DNA of 64,000 nucleotides, taken from positions 447,298 through 511,297 of the forward strand of contig CAITUV010000043.1 in the NCBI GenBank assembly GCA_903895725.1. The letters run 5' to 3'. The notes under the pieces were generated by a model. It had not been told where the DNA came from. It did no database searches and saw only the letters and a list, made by a program, of their open reading frames with translations. The position numbers and the translations under genes were made by a program. Within the stretch, counting starts at the first letter, position 1. Every line of letters starts with the position of its first letter. Below are positions 32,945 to 42,471 of this stretch, piece by piece. This stretch comes from an uncultured Myxococcales bacterium (lineage in GTDB: Bacteria > Myxococcota_A > UBA9042 > CAIXZC01).

Positions 32945-34783
32945 CTACTCCCACTCGATGGTCGCGGGCGGCTTTGAGGTAAGGTCAAGGAAGGTGCCGG
33001 CAGCACCGGGGATTGTGCGCACTTCCCAGTCGAGCAGACGGAGCGTTTCCAGGGGCAGCGGGTAGGGGTCCGCAGTCATGGCATCGGTGGACCGGACCGG
33101 GCGGATGACGAAATGCTGGTTGCCCGAAGCATCGAAGAGAGGAAGGGACACGACCGGGACCTGCCAGATGTCCTCGAACCGGGAGAGGCGGTCGCGTACC
33201 AACGAATCCACCTCCTGGAGGAGGTTGACCCGAGCGCTAGTCAGGTTGACCGGGCCCAGGCGGAGGTCCCCCTCCGTCAGGTTGCGTGGAGCATACACGA
33301 CCCGGTTCACGGAACCAAGCCGATTCGGCAGGAGCGTTGCCAGCCGAAGCAGCTCCGCCGCTTCCGGGGCCTCCCCGCCGGGGCAGAGGAGCGACGGGTG
33401 GCGGTAGGTCCTGAAATCCCCCTGGACCCCGACCGAGCGGACCGGAAGAATGTGCGCCTTCACGCCAAAAGGCCGTGCCAGCTCGTCTGCCAGTCGCTGC
33501 TCCGCTGCGGAGGGAGGCTCGCGCTCCACTCCGTCGCTGCAGAGGATCCGGATGGCCAGCCCCGGGCCCGGGAAAGGATGACGCTCGACCAGCGCGGCCG
33601 GCAACCCCAGGGCCAGCCCGAGCTGGCGCACTTCATCCTTGTACAGCTCGTCGAGCGGCTCGATGACCCGCCCCGCCTCGAGAAGCCGCCGGATCTCCTC
33701 GACACGGTTGTGGTGCGTCTTGATGAGGGCCGCAGAGCCGCTGCCGCCGCTCTCGATGGTGTCGGGGTAGATCGTCCCCTGGACCAGGAGCCAGTCCGGA
33801 CCGAGATCCAGGCTGGCGAGCGACTCGTTGAGAACGTCCACGAACAGGCGGCCGATAATCCGCCGCTTCTCCTCGGGATCCAGAATCCCCGAAAGACGCG
33901 ACAGAAAGAGAGCGGAAGCATCCTTCACGGTCAGGTTCGAGAACCCGAGTTGGGACAGGTGCCGCTCCACCGCAGCGGATTCGTCCTTGCGCATGAACCC
34001 GGTGTCGACGTGAAGGGAATGGACTCTGGCGCGCCCCACCGCCTCGATGCAGAGCCTCAGTGCCACGAGCGAGTCGACCCCTCCGGAAACCAGAAGGAAG
34101 AGGGGCCTGTCCCCCGCTTCCCTCCGGATGCGCTCCACCAGCCGCTCCTCCTGGAGTCGCGGAGTCCAGCTTCGGGAAGCTCGGCAGACATCGAGGAAGT
34201 TGTCCAGGATTCGGTTGCCCTCCCGCGTGTGTGTCACTTCGGGGTGGAACTGCAGCCCGAACAGCCGCCCCGAAACATCCTGAAACGCGGCAACGGGCAA
34301 TTCCGGTGTGGAGGCCGTGACCGCGAAGCCGTCGGGCAGGCGCTCCACGTGGTCCCCATGGCTCATCCAGACGTCGGTCGTCTCCGGGACGTTGGCAAAC
34401 AGCAGGCCTCGGCTCGAATCGCACGAGACGGTCGCCATGCCGTACTCGCGTCTCCCGTCGCTGGCCACGGCTCCGCCGCACAGCCGGGACAGGAGCTGGT
34501 GTCCGTAGCACAACCCGAGAATGGGAATGCGACTCGAGAGCGGAGGGAAGTCGAGCGTGCGGAACTGTGCCTGAGTGACCGACCCGGGGCCGCCCGACAG
34601 GATCACCCCGATGACCTCGGGGTGAGCTTCCGGGGTGAACCCCTCGGGCTCGAAGACCCGGGAGTATACGCCCTGATTGCGGACACGCCGAGCGATGAGA
34701 TGGGTGTACTGTCCCCCGAAATCGAGAACGGCGACGGTCTCGATTCCCCTTGACGGCTCTCGGGTGCCGGCCTGGATGCTCAT
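32945..34783 (-). CDS. guaA: GMP synthase (glutamine-hydrolysing), long form
   Basis: The 612-residue product is about 90 residues longer than E. coli GuaA. N-terminal class I glutaminase: VLDFGGQYTHLIARRVR, nucleophile Cys in LGLCYGHQLLSRL, and FHPEVTHT. ATP-pyrophosphatase loop: FLLVSGGVDSLVAL. The end TSKPPATIEWE is canonical. The extra length lies in the C-terminal dimerisation part (about residues 450-580), as in eukaryotic-type long GMP synthases. It converts XMP to GMP. The ATG at 34783 overlaps the guaB stop by 4 bases. Confidence 0.94.
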   Translation of the reverse strand: MSIQAGTREPSRGIETVAVLDFGGQYTHLIARRVRNQGVYSRVFEPEGFTPEAHPEVIGVILSGGPGSVTQAQFRTLDFPPLSSRIPILGLCYGHQLLSRLCGGAVASDGRREYGMATVSCDSSRGLLFANVPETTDVWMSHGDHVERLPDGFAVTASTPELPVAAFQDVSGRLFGLQFHPEVTHTREGNRILDNFLDVCRASRSWTPRLQEERLVERIRREAGDRPLFLLVSGGVDSLVALRLCIEAVGRARVHSLHVDTGFMRKDESAAVERHLSQLGFSNLTVKDASALFLSRLSGILDPEEKRRIIGRLFVDVLNESLASLDLGPDWLLVQGTIYPDTIESGGSGSAALIKTHHNRVEEIRRLLEAGRVIEPLDELYKDEVRQLGLALGLPAALVERHPFPGPGLAIRILCSDGVEREPPSAAEQRLADELARPFGVKAHILPVRSVGVQGDFRTYRHPSLLCPGGEAPEAAELLRLATLLPNRLGSVNRVVYAPRNLTEGDLRLGPVNLTSARVNLLQEVDSLVRDRLSRFEDIWQVPVVSLPLFDASGNQHFVIRPVRSTDAMTADPYPLPLETLRLLDWEVRTIPGAAGTFLDLTSKPPATIEWE

Positions 34784-35907
34784 GCACACCCCCCTGGACC
34801 GGGGGACTGCTCGATGCCGTGCACCTGGCCTTCCCGAATCGAAAGGGCGGAGACGACCTCCGCCACCGCGGTCCGCCGGAGCTGCTCCAGCGTAGCCGCC
34901 CCGCACGTCGAGAAAGTGGCCCTCAGCATGGCGCACAGCTCGAGCATCCGACCCTCGAGGCGGCCGGCAAACGGCACCAGCCCCTCCACACCCTCTTCGA
35001 ACACGGACTGCTTGTAGCGGGCCTCCCGCCATTCCCGGGCACGGGCGGAACCTTCTCCCCAGTAACGCTTCATCTTGCGGCCAGCCTGCACGACCAGCTC
35101 GGAAGGCGACTCTTCGAGGCCGGCGAAATACCGTCCCATCATCACCGCATCGGCACCAAACGCCAGCGCCACTGCGATCTCCCGGGCCGACCCGATGCCC
35201 CCGTCGGCAATGACCGGCACGTAGCGTCCGGTAGCGGCCATGTAACGGTCGCGTGCGGCAACGACATCCAGGATGGCCGTCGCCAGGCCCCTTCCCGTTC
35301 CCTTCTGCTCCTGCGTGATGCAGATGGAGCCGCTCCCCATGCCGACCTTGACCCCCCACGCACCTGCGGAAACGAGGAAATCGAACCCGTCCGCCGTAAT
35401 CACGTTTCCGGCAATCACCGGAAGGTCGGGAAACCGCTCCCGGACATAGGCCAAGGCTCTCTGCTGGAATACGGAATGCCCGTCCGAGGAATCGATGGCC
35501 AGCACCCGGACTCCCGCCTCAACCAGGGCAGGCACACGCTCCTCGTGGTCATGCGTGTTGATGGCCGCGGCACACGGCCCTGGGACGACTTCGGAAGAGT
35601 GCCCGCTGAGCCCCCGGGCAATCCGGCTCACCATCTCGGCCTGTGACGTCACAGTCTGCGAGCAGAACACGAAGGCGGCACCGCCGAGTCGGCCGAGCTC
35701 GATTCCCATCCGGTCTCCGGAAACCGCCTGCATGGCCGCGGCGACGACGGGAAGTGAGAGGACGATCGTGCTCCCCTCCTGCCCACGGGAGGCAAGGACC
35801 GTGGAGAGGTCCACCCGATCGGGCGTGCACTCATCCGTGGTGAGCCCGGGAAGCAGCCTGAACTCATGCAAGGTCCTTGATGGTTCCCATTGGATTCGTC
35901 CCGCCAT
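34780..35907 (-). CDS. guaB: IMP dehydrogenase without CBS domains
   Basis: The 375-residue product starts at ATG 35907, well spaced from GGGAGGGT; a GTG at 35913 is less likely. It is a TIM-barrel oxidoreductase with the catalytic Cys loop GMGSGSICITQEQKGTGRG, the cofactor segment VPVIADGGIGSAREIAVALA and GADAVMMGRYFAG. No CBS pair is inserted, unlike most bacterial GuaB (about 490 residues), so it may lack allosteric control. It oxidises IMP to XMP, and guaA follows immediately, giving the complete branch to GMP. Confidence 0.88.
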   Translation of the reverse strand: MAGRIQWEPSRTLHEFRLLPGLTTDECTPDRVDLSTVLASRGQEGSTIVLSLPVVAAAMQAVSGDRMGIELGRLGGAAFVFCSQTVTSQAEMVSRIARGLSGHSSEVVPGPCAAAINTHDHEERVPALVEAGVRVLAIDSSDGHSVFQQRALAYVRERFPDLPVIAGNVITADGFDFLVSAGAWGVKVGMGSGSICITQEQKGTGRGLATAILDVVAARDRYMAATGRYVPVIADGGIGSAREIAVALAFGADAVMMGRYFAGLEESPSELVVQAGRKMKRYWGEGSARAREWREARYKQSVFEEGVEGLVPFAGRLEGRMLELCAMLRATFSTCGAATLEQLRRTAVAEVVSALSIREGQVHGIEQSPGPGGCA

Positions 35908-35934
35908 GTGCACCCTCCCGACCTCGATGGCAGC

Positions 35935-35963
35935 AAGCTACCCGAAACCGGGGCCGGAGACAA
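35935..35963 (-). promoter_or_regulatory. candidate promoter of the gua-pyr operon
   Basis: Minus-strand TTGTCT (35958-35963) and TAGCTT (35935-35940), 17 bases apart, lie about 28 bases before the guaB ATG. A weak match; transcription could instead come from upstream of the SprT-like gene. Confidence 0.3.
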
Positions 35964-35990
35964 CGGGAAGAACGCGGCGCCTCCGGCAGG

Positions 35991-37226
35991 TCATGCCCGC
36001 AATCGCTTCACCAGGGACTCGATGTGGACCTGCGCTTCCGCAAATCCGGGAAACGCCCGCTCCAGGTTGCGAAACTCCGGCGTATGGGCGTGGCTGCGCC
36101 CCCCGTACCGGGAAAGCCCGAGCTTCTTGTGAAGCAGCTCGTGGTACATGACGTAGTCGAGCACGAGCTGGGGCACCGACGCGTCGTCGAGCGACTGGCT
36201 GACCACGATGCGGTCCCGCGAGAAGATGTAGAGGCCCAGGGTCCGTACCGTGGCGGATCGGCTCCACGCCAGGGCCGGCCTATCCATGGTTCCGCCCAGG
36301 AGCGTTGCGTTCACCCGGTCGAACGATGCCGACAGGTCGTGGAAAACGCCTCGAATACTCCGACCGTCGTCGGGAGGTTCGACATGCGACTCGACTTCCA
36401 GCATGACCTCGTTGAACTCGTCCGTCGCTGCCTGGTCCCGGGCCATGGACGCGGCCACGTCCCGTGCATTGAGCGCCATGGACTCGAAGAACCGCCGCCA
36501 GAACTCGGAGTCGGCCGAAAGAAAGCCTTCGCTGCACGTTACGAGGAGGCAGTTCGAAAAGCGTCGCACCTTCCACAGGACCGACGTCGTTCGAAGGTGG
36601 AGCAGCACGGGCAGGCCGCCGACGCGCAGATCGGGCGTGAGTGCTGCCCGGGCCCGGAGCAGCGCTTCGACGTGTGCATCCAGACCTCCCGCATCGAGGA
36701 ACGCCAGCCATGCGAACGCGGACCGGGAGGGCTCGACCAGGTCGGCCGGAGTACTTCTCTGGCAGGTGCAGAGGCTCCGGGTCTCGGCCACGGTCCGCCG
36801 GACGCGGGCCATGACCGCTTGCCGTTCCCTTCCGTTGGACGCGATCTGAGGGAGCTTGAGCCAGAGGTGATCGGCCAGCCAGTTGGCCGCAGCGACGAGG
36901 TTCTTGACCCGGGGCGGCCCTGCTGGCCCCGGTAAGGCCTCCGCAGGCGCGCAGGGACCGCCTGCCGAAGCCGCCACGGCCCCCCCCGTGGCAACAGGCG
37001 CCAGGGCCGTCTTCTCCATTTCTCGGAGCGCAGCGTAGGCCGCCCGGGATGGACCCGGAAGATGGGCCGGTGTCGTACCGGCCTCGCGGCAGGTGGCTTC
37101 CACCCACTGTCGAGCCGACCGCACCTCCCGGGCCAGATGACTCCGCTCCGCATCCGACAGCGCCCGTGAAAGCCGCTGGCGGAGCGCATTGACCGTTGCG
37201 ACGAGCCCCTTGATGCGAATCTCCAT
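35991..37226 (-). CDS. SprT/DUF45-like zinc metalloprotease
   Basis: The 411-residue product starts at ATG 37226 after CTCCTGGAGGGGGG. The C-terminus has the gluzincin-like motif YVMYHELLHKKLG (His 362, Glu 363, His 366) followed by HAHTPEFRNLERAFPGF, giving the third His as in SprT and YgjP/DUF45 proteins. Residues 1-85 and 100-200 look like two copies of a helical module: each begins with K-(G/N)-L-V-A-x-x-N and ends with a P-A-(H/D)-L-x-x-PSR-x-A pattern. No signal peptide is seen, so it is probably cytoplasmic. It lies 83 bases upstream of guaB on the same strand; a functional link is not evident. Confidence 0.75.
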   Translation of the reverse strand: MEIRIKGLVATVNALRQRLSRALSDAERSHLAREVRSARQWVEATCREAGTTPAHLPGPSRAAYAALREMEKTALAPVATGGAVAASAGGPCAPAEALPGPAGPPRVKNLVAAANWLADHLWLKLPQIASNGRERQAVMARVRRTVAETRSLCTCQRSTPADLVEPSRSAFAWLAFLDAGGLDAHVEALLRARAALTPDLRVGGLPVLLHLRTTSVLWKVRRFSNCLLVTCSEGFLSADSEFWRRFFESMALNARDVAASMARDQAATDEFNEVMLEVESHVEPPDDGRSIRGVFHDLSASFDRVNATLLGGTMDRPALAWSRSATVRTLGLYIFSRDRIVVSQSLDDASVPQLVLDYVMYHELLHKKLGLSRYGGRSHAHTPEFRNLERAFPGFAEAQVHIESLVKRLRA

Positions 37227-37279
37227 CCCCCCTCCAGGAGAGCGCCCATGGTAGCCAGGGCCCCCTGTCATGTCCACTG

Positions 37280-37308
37280 TTGCGTACGGTCCTGCGTGCG
37301 CGTATTCT
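37280..37308 (+). promoter_or_regulatory. candidate promoter of the MopE/fibrinogen-like lipoprotein gene
   Basis: TTGCGT (37280-37285) and TATTCT (37303-37308), 17 bases apart, lie about 50 bases before the ATG at 37359. Confidence 0.33.
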
Positions 37309-37358
37309 CGATGCAGGACGCTGTGCCATGGAGCCCAGCCGATGGAGTGGAGGGGCGG

Positions 37359-40300
37359 ATGACTCGGAATCGACTGCTTCCCTTGACCCGGTTCCTGCCG
37401 GTGGTGGTCCTCCTGTCGTGCACCGGAGGGAGCGAGAAACAGTCCGTGGACGTCGAGGCGCCCGACCTCCTCGCAGGGGATGCTGCGGAGCTGCAAGGCG
37501 ATCTCGGTGCTGCCGACGCCGGCGTCGAAGCCAGCGAGGGCCCCGAGCTCCCCGGGGACTCCGGCCCCGAGAAGGATGGTGCGCCGCTCCCGGACGAAGA
37601 AGGCCCTTCCGACGTGCCTCTGCCCGGAGAGCCGGGCGCTGCCTGCCAGGCAAACGGGGAGTGCAGCTCGGGCTACTGCATCCAGACGCCGGACGGTCAG
37701 AAATGCACGGATACCTGCGTCGAGGAGTGTCCCTTCGACTGGATGTGCGCCCAGACGACGGCGGCTGGCCCCGACCCGGTCTGGCTTTGCGTGCCACGAT
37801 TCCTCGATCTCTGCCGCCCCTGCCACTCCAACAGCGAGTGCTCCCATTTCGGCGGCGGCACGGGGGGCAAATGCATCTCGTACGAGGCCGCAGGATTCTT
37901 CTGCGGCGAAGAGTGTGCGTCCGACGATGACTGCCCGGGCGGATACGCCTGTACCGAGCGCCTCGACGTCTCCGGTGCCGAGGTCATGCAGTGCGTCCTG
38001 CTCCAGGGGGAGTGTGCGTGCGTCGAGAGGTTCGTCGATGAGGCGGCCTCCACCGACTGCTATGCAGCCGGCGATGCGGGCAAGTGCATGGGGGAGCGAC
38101 AGTGCATGGCCGCTGGACTGACTCCCTGCTCGGCCGCCATCCCGGTGGAGGAATCGTGCAACGGCGGTGACGACGACTGCGATGGCGAGGTCGACGAAGG
38201 AACCGATGGGCAGCCCTGCTACAGCACCAACTCGTTCGGCTCCTGCCCGGGCATCGTCGAGTGTCAGGACGGCAAGGCCGCGTGCGTCGGGCCCGAGGCG
38301 AAGCTCGAGAAATGCGACGGCGAAGACAATGACTGCGACGGGCAGGTGGACGAGGGGTTCAGCGATACCGACGAGGACGGCGTGGCGGATTGCCTCGAGA
38401 ACGACAAGGACGGAGACGGTCTTGCGGACGGCCTCGACAATTGCCCGGGGCTCTTCAATCCGCAGCAGGCGGACTCGGACTTCGATACCGTCGGCGACCT
38501 GTGCGACCCGGACGACGACAACGACCAGACCCCGGATGACAACGACTGTGCGCCCAAGGATGTCTCGGTGCATCCAGGAGCCCAGGAAATCTGCAACGGC
38601 AAGGACGACGACTGCAACTACATCGTGGACGAGGGCTCTGCCGATTTCGACTCAGACGGCTGGAAGGACTGCGTGGATGCGGACGACGACAACGACGGGA
38701 GCGAGGACGCGGCCGACTGCCTTCCCTATGATTCCACCGGGAAGCCGGGGGCGGAAGAGAAGTGCGACGGAGTGGACAACGACTGCGACTCCACCAAGGA
38801 CGAGGGCTTCTCGGATCAGGATGGAGATGGCACGGCCGATTGTGCCGACCCCGACCTCGACGGGGACGGTGCCGCCAACGTTCAGGACAACTGTCCCGCC
38901 GCCCCCAACCCCGCACAGGGCGACCTGGATCTCGACGGTGCCGGAGATGCCTGTGACGGCGAGGCCGATGGGGATGGAATTCCCGACGGCGTGGACAACT
39001 GCGTCGGGCTGAAGAACCCCTCCCAGTCCGACCTCGACGGGGATGACCAGGGGGATGCCTGCGACGTCGACGACGACGGCGACGGGCTGGCCGACGCTGC
39101 GGACAACTGCCCCCTTGCGGCCAATCCCCTGCAGCAGGATGTGGACAAGGACGGGGTTGGCGACGCATGCGAGGGGGACAAGGATGGAGACGGGACCCCC
39201 GATGCGGCCGACTGCGCCCCTCTCGACCCCGGCATGTTCCCTGGTGCTCTGGAGAAATGCGACGGTGCGGACAACAACTGCAATGGGTCCGTGGATGAGG
39301 GGTTTGCCGACGCAGACCTGGACGCGCTCAAAGACTGTCTCGACCCCGATGACGACAACGATCAGGATCCGGACACGACGGACTGCGAGCCGATGAGCGC
39401 AGCGGTGCACCACCTGGCCGCCGAAGTCTGCAACGGGAAGGACGACGATTGCGACGGCAAGGCCGACGAGGGGCTGGGCGACCTCGTCTGCGGCAAGGGC
39501 AACTGTCTGCACAAGGTCAGCCTGTGCGCGGCAGGCAAGCTCCAGACGTGCGACCCGTTCGAGGGAGCGATCGAAGAATCGTGCGACGGCGTGGATAATG
39601 ATTGTGACGGGATGACCGACGAGGACCAGGGCACCTCCCCGTGCGGGCTGGGCATCTGCTTCCACACGGTCAAGAGCTGCGTCCAGGGAAAGGTCGTGGT
39701 GTGTGACCCCCTGGAGGGGGCAGCCCTGGAAGTGTGCGACGGCGTGGACAATGATTGTGACGGCAAGGTCGACGAGGACATGCCCTTGCTCGCATGCGGC
39801 AAGGGGAAGTGTTTCCATTCCGTGGCCTCGTGCCTTGGTGGGGTGGAGTACCAGTGCAATCCGTTCGAAGGGGCCGGCAAGGAGGCCTGCGACGGCATCG
39901 ACAACGACTGTGACGGCACCGTCGACGAGGAACTCGGGACCACCACGTGCGGCCTCGGCGTGTGCCTGAAGACCGTGGACAACTGCCAGAACGGAGTTGC
40001 CCACATCTGCAACCCGCTTCTGGGAGCATCGGCTGAGCTATGCGACGGCCTGGACAACGACTGCGACGGGCTGGGGGACGAGGACCAGGGTACTACCACC
40101 TGCGGTCAGGGACTGTGCGGGCACACCGTCCCCAACTGCCTGGATGGCAAGCCGAACTCCTGCGAGCCCCTCGCCGGCGCCAAGCCCGAGGAGTGCGACG
40201 CCATCGACAATGATTGCGACGGAAAAACGGACGAGGACTTCCCCGATACGGACGATGACGGAAAGGCGGACTGTCTCGACACGGACGACGATGGTGACGG

Positions 40301-41342
40301 CGCCCTGGACGATGCGGACAACTGTCCGAAGGTTGCCAACCCGCTCCAGGAAGATCAGGATGCGGACGATGTCGGCGACATTTGCGACCCGGACAGGGAC
40401 GGGGATGGGACGGACAACGGGGCAGACAACTGCCCGGACCTCTCGAACCCGGCGCAGACCGATACGGACGTGGACGGCAGCGGCAACGAGTGCGACGACG
40501 ACGATGACGGGGACGGCGACCCGGACCTCCTCGATTGCGCACCTCTCGACTCCGGAGTCGCACACGGGCTTCCCGAGGTCTGCTTCAACTCGGTCGACGA
40601 TGACTGCAACGGAGTCGCAGACGACGGAGGTGCCTGCGTCCTGGCAAGCTGCAAGGCCATCCACGCTTCCTACCCGGCAGTCGTCAGCGGCCAGTACACC
40701 ATCGACCCGGACGGCGAGGCGGGGCTGTCTCCCTTTGCCGCCTGGTGCGACATGACCACCAACGGGGGTGGATGGACCGTGTTCTACGCCGGGCTCGGGC
40801 TGGACGGTGAGGTGCAGATGGTCTCCGACTCGGAGGCAGCGGGAAATCCCATCAGCTTCAACGGCCACTACAATCTCAACCAGAAGAAAAAGATGGCCAT
40901 CAGCGCCATCTCGAGCGAGGGACTCTTCCGGCGAAGCAGCGGCGTCTGGCTCCACGTCAACCATGCTCTCTTCGACCCCTTCCTCAACACCTCGACTCAT
41001 CAGCACTACTCCGTGATACTCAAGGCCTCGGACGGTGCGAGCGCTTCCGGGTTCATCGGCTACTCCACCGCGAACGTGTCTGGAGGAGGCGACTACAACG
41101 TGTCCATGACCGACGGCGGGACGTGCAACGGAAGCACGAATCAGGGGGTGGACCACCATTCGACCACTTACTACCACCTCAATTGCGGCTGCCAGCGGCA
41201 CTACTTCTACAGTTACTCGGCCCAGGTCACGGACGGCGATGCCGGCTACGACGTGAACACAGGGCTCGGAGCCTGGACCGCCACCAACGGCTGCCACGGG
41301 GAAGAGGGTGGGGGGCTGGTGTTCTACGCTGCGATGAGGTGA
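37359..41342 (+). CDS. giant surface lipoprotein: MopE-type motifs, thrombospondin-3-like repeats, fibrinogen-like C-terminus
   Basis: The product has 1327 residues and starts at ATG 37359 after GTGGAGGGG. The lipobox is LLSC (Cys 21). A Cys-rich module (about 90-270, CSSGYCIQTPDGQKC...) is shared with the lipoprotein at 57263-59362. Twelve MopE-type motifs of the form CDGxDNDCDGxxDE follow, interleaved with Asp-rich calcium-type blocks (DxDxDGxxDxxDNCP) typical of thrombospondin type 3 repeats. The last 230 residues resemble a fibrinogen C-terminal domain (FAAWCDMTTNGGGWTVFYAG). MopE motifs are named for a copper-binding Methylococcus protein; most of these Asp sites more likely bind calcium. 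A surface adhesion or metal-binding role is inferred. AI-2E permease gene starts 8 bases downstream. Confidence 0.87.
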   Translation: MTRNRLLPLTRFLPVVVLLSCTGGSEKQSVDVEAPDLLAGDAAELQGDLGAADAGVEASEGPELPGDSGPEKDGAPLPDEEGPSDVPLPGEPGAACQANGECSSGYCIQTPDGQKCTDTCVEECPFDWMCAQTTAAGPDPVWLCVPRFLDLCRPCHSNSECSHFGGGTGGKCISYEAAGFFCGEECASDDDCPGGYACTERLDVSGAEVMQCVLLQGECACVERFVDEAASTDCYAAGDAGKCMGERQCMAAGLTPCSAAIPVEESCNGGDDDCDGEVDEGTDGQPCYSTNSFGSCPGIVECQDGKAACVGPEAKLEKCDGEDNDCDGQVDEGFSDTDEDGVADCLENDKDGDGLADGLDNCPGLFNPQQADSDFDTVGDLCDPDDDNDQTPDDNDCAPKDVSVHPGAQEICNGKDDDCNYIVDEGSADFDSDGWKDCVDADDDNDGSEDAADCLPYDSTGKPGAEEKCDGVDNDCDSTKDEGFSDQDGDGTADCADPDLDGDGAANVQDNCPAAPNPAQGDLDLDGAGDACDGEADGDGIPDGVDNCVGLKNPSQSDLDGDDQGDACDVDDDGDGLADAADNCPLAANPLQQDVDKDGVGDACEGDKDGDGTPDAADCAPLDPGMFPGALEKCDGADNNCNGSVDEGFADADLDALKDCLDPDDDNDQDPDTTDCEPMSAAVHHLAAEVCNGKDDDCDGKADEGLGDLVCGKGNCLHKVSLCAAGKLQTCDPFEGAIEESCDGVDNDCDGMTDEDQGTSPCGLGICFHTVKSCVQGKVVVCDPLEGAALEVCDGVDNDCDGKVDEDMPLLACGKGKCFHSVASCLGGVEYQCNPFEGAGKEACDGIDNDCDGTVDEELGTTTCGLGVCLKTVDNCQNGVAHICNPLLGASAELCDGLDNDCDGLGDEDQGTTTCGQGLCGHTVPNCLDGKPNSCEPLAGAKPEECDAIDNDCDGKTDEDFPDTDDDGKADCLDTDDDGDGALDDADNCPKVANPLQEDQDADDVGDICDPDRDGDGTDNGADNCPDLSNPAQTDTDVDGSGNECDDDDDGDGDPDLLDCAPLDSGVAHGLPEVCFNSVDDDCNGVADDGGACVLASCKAIHASYPAVVSGQYTIDPDGEAGLSPFAAWCDMTTNGGGWTVFYAGLGLDGEVQMVSDSEAAGNPISFNGHYNLNQKKKMAISAISSEGLFRRSSGVWLHVNHALFDPFLNTSTHQHYSVILKASDGASASGFIGYSTANVSGGGDYNVSMTDGGTCNGSTNQGVDHHSTTYYHLNCGCQRHYFYSYSAQVTDGDAGYDVNTGLGAWTATNGCHGEEGGGLVFYAAMR

Positions 41343-41350
41343 GAGGAGCG

Positions 41351-42391
41351 ATGGCGAAGCGAACTGAAAACTCGGGGCAGCAGCTCATCGGTCCGTCCCT
41401 GCTGATCCTGGCCTTCGTGGCCGTGGGGGCGGCACTCTACTTCATGCGGCCCGTCCTGGTCCCCCTGGTCCTGGCAATCCTCATATCGTATCTGGTAACG
41501 CCGGTGGTGGACCTGGTGCAGGTGCGTCTTCGCGTGCCCAGGGCCATTGCGCTGGCCGCGGCTCTGGCACTGGCGGGGGGGGGGATTACGCTGCTCATCA
41601 TGCTCATCTCGTCCTCCGCCGCAAGCCTCGCCAGCAAGGCCCCTCTGTACCAGGAGAAGCTGGTCGACATCGGGAACAGTGCGCTGGCACTGGCTGCGCG
41701 TGCGGGGTTGCCCGTCAACTCGGCCGCACTCGAAGAGCAGCTGGCCAATCTCCCCGTCGGCTCAATCCTGGCCAACCTACTCAACTCCGTCGTCGCATCG
41801 GCCTCGGTTCTGCTCCTGGTGCTCGTGTTTGTGATCTACCTGGTGGCGGGACACAGCCCCGGGGAACGGCGAAAGGGCTTGTATGCCGAGATTGACGGCA
41901 AGATTCGCCGGTATCTTGCCGTCAAGGTGATGATGTCCGCGGTCACGGGGATCATCGTGGCGCTCCTGCTGGCGCTGTTCGGGCTCGAGCTTGCCGTTGT
42001 CTTCGGGGTGCTGGCCTTCCTGCTCAACTTCATCCCGTCGGTGGGCTCCATCATCGCGACCTTCCTTCCGCTGCCCCTGGCGCTCGTCCAGTTCGACAGT
42101 CCGGCGATGATCCTGCTGGTGCTCGTCGTTCCGGGGGCGTTGCAGATTGCCATCGGCAACGGACTCGAGCCAAAGCTGATGGGCACGTCGCTCGATCTCC
42201 ACCCCATCACGATTCTGCTCTCCCTGATCTTCTGGGGCATGTTGTGGGGTCTGCCGGGCATGGTGCTGGCGGCCCCCATCACGGCCGTCGTGAAGATCGT
42301 CCTCGACCGGGTCGAGTCGACCCGCCCCATCGGGGATTTGCTGGCAGGGAAGCTCCCGACCACCTCTGGGGGCCAGGAATCCGGGGGGTGA
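41351..42391 (+). CDS. AI-2E family (PerM-type) membrane transporter
   Basis: The 346-residue product starts at ATG 41351 after GAGAGGAG. It has about seven to eight membrane helices with the family pattern: two N-terminal helices (PSLLILAFVAVGAALYF, VPLVLAILISYLVTPVVD), a soluble middle section (about 95-150), then FGLELAVVFGVLAFLLNFIPSVGSIIA and a C-terminal helix pair with GNGLEPKLMGTSLDLHPITILLSLIFWG. Family members include TqsA, PerM and Na+/H+ antiporters; the substrate here is not known. It follows the giant lipoprotein by 8 bases and is probably cotranscribed. Confidence 0.9.
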   Translation: MAKRTENSGQQLIGPSLLILAFVAVGAALYFMRPVLVPLVLAILISYLVTPVVDLVQVRLRVPRAIALAAALALAGGGITLLIMLISSSAASLASKAPLYQEKLVDIGNSALALAARAGLPVNSAALEEQLANLPVGSILANLLNSVVASASVLLLVLVFVIYLVAGHSPGERRKGLYAEIDGKIRRYLAVKVMMSAVTGIIVALLLALFGLELAVVFGVLAFLLNFIPSVGSIIATFLPLPLALVQFDSPAMILLVLVVPGALQIAIGNGLEPKLMGTSLDLHPITILLSLIFWGMLWGLPGMVLAAPITAVVKIVLDRVESTRPIGDLLAGKLPTTSGGQESGG

Positions 42392-42410
42392 GCGTCGAGG
42401 CTCGGCACTC

Positions 42411-42439
42411 TTGACATCCCGCCGCCGCTGGTAGATCAT
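42411..42439 (+). promoter_or_regulatory. candidate promoter of the MoeA-like gene
   Basis: TTGACA (42411-42416) is perfect; GATCAT (42434-42439) lies 17 bases on, or TAGATC at 15-base spacing. The GTG start at 42472 follows. Confidence 0.42.
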
Positions 42440-42471
42440 CAGAATCGGGCAATGCGTCAGGGAGGAAGCGG

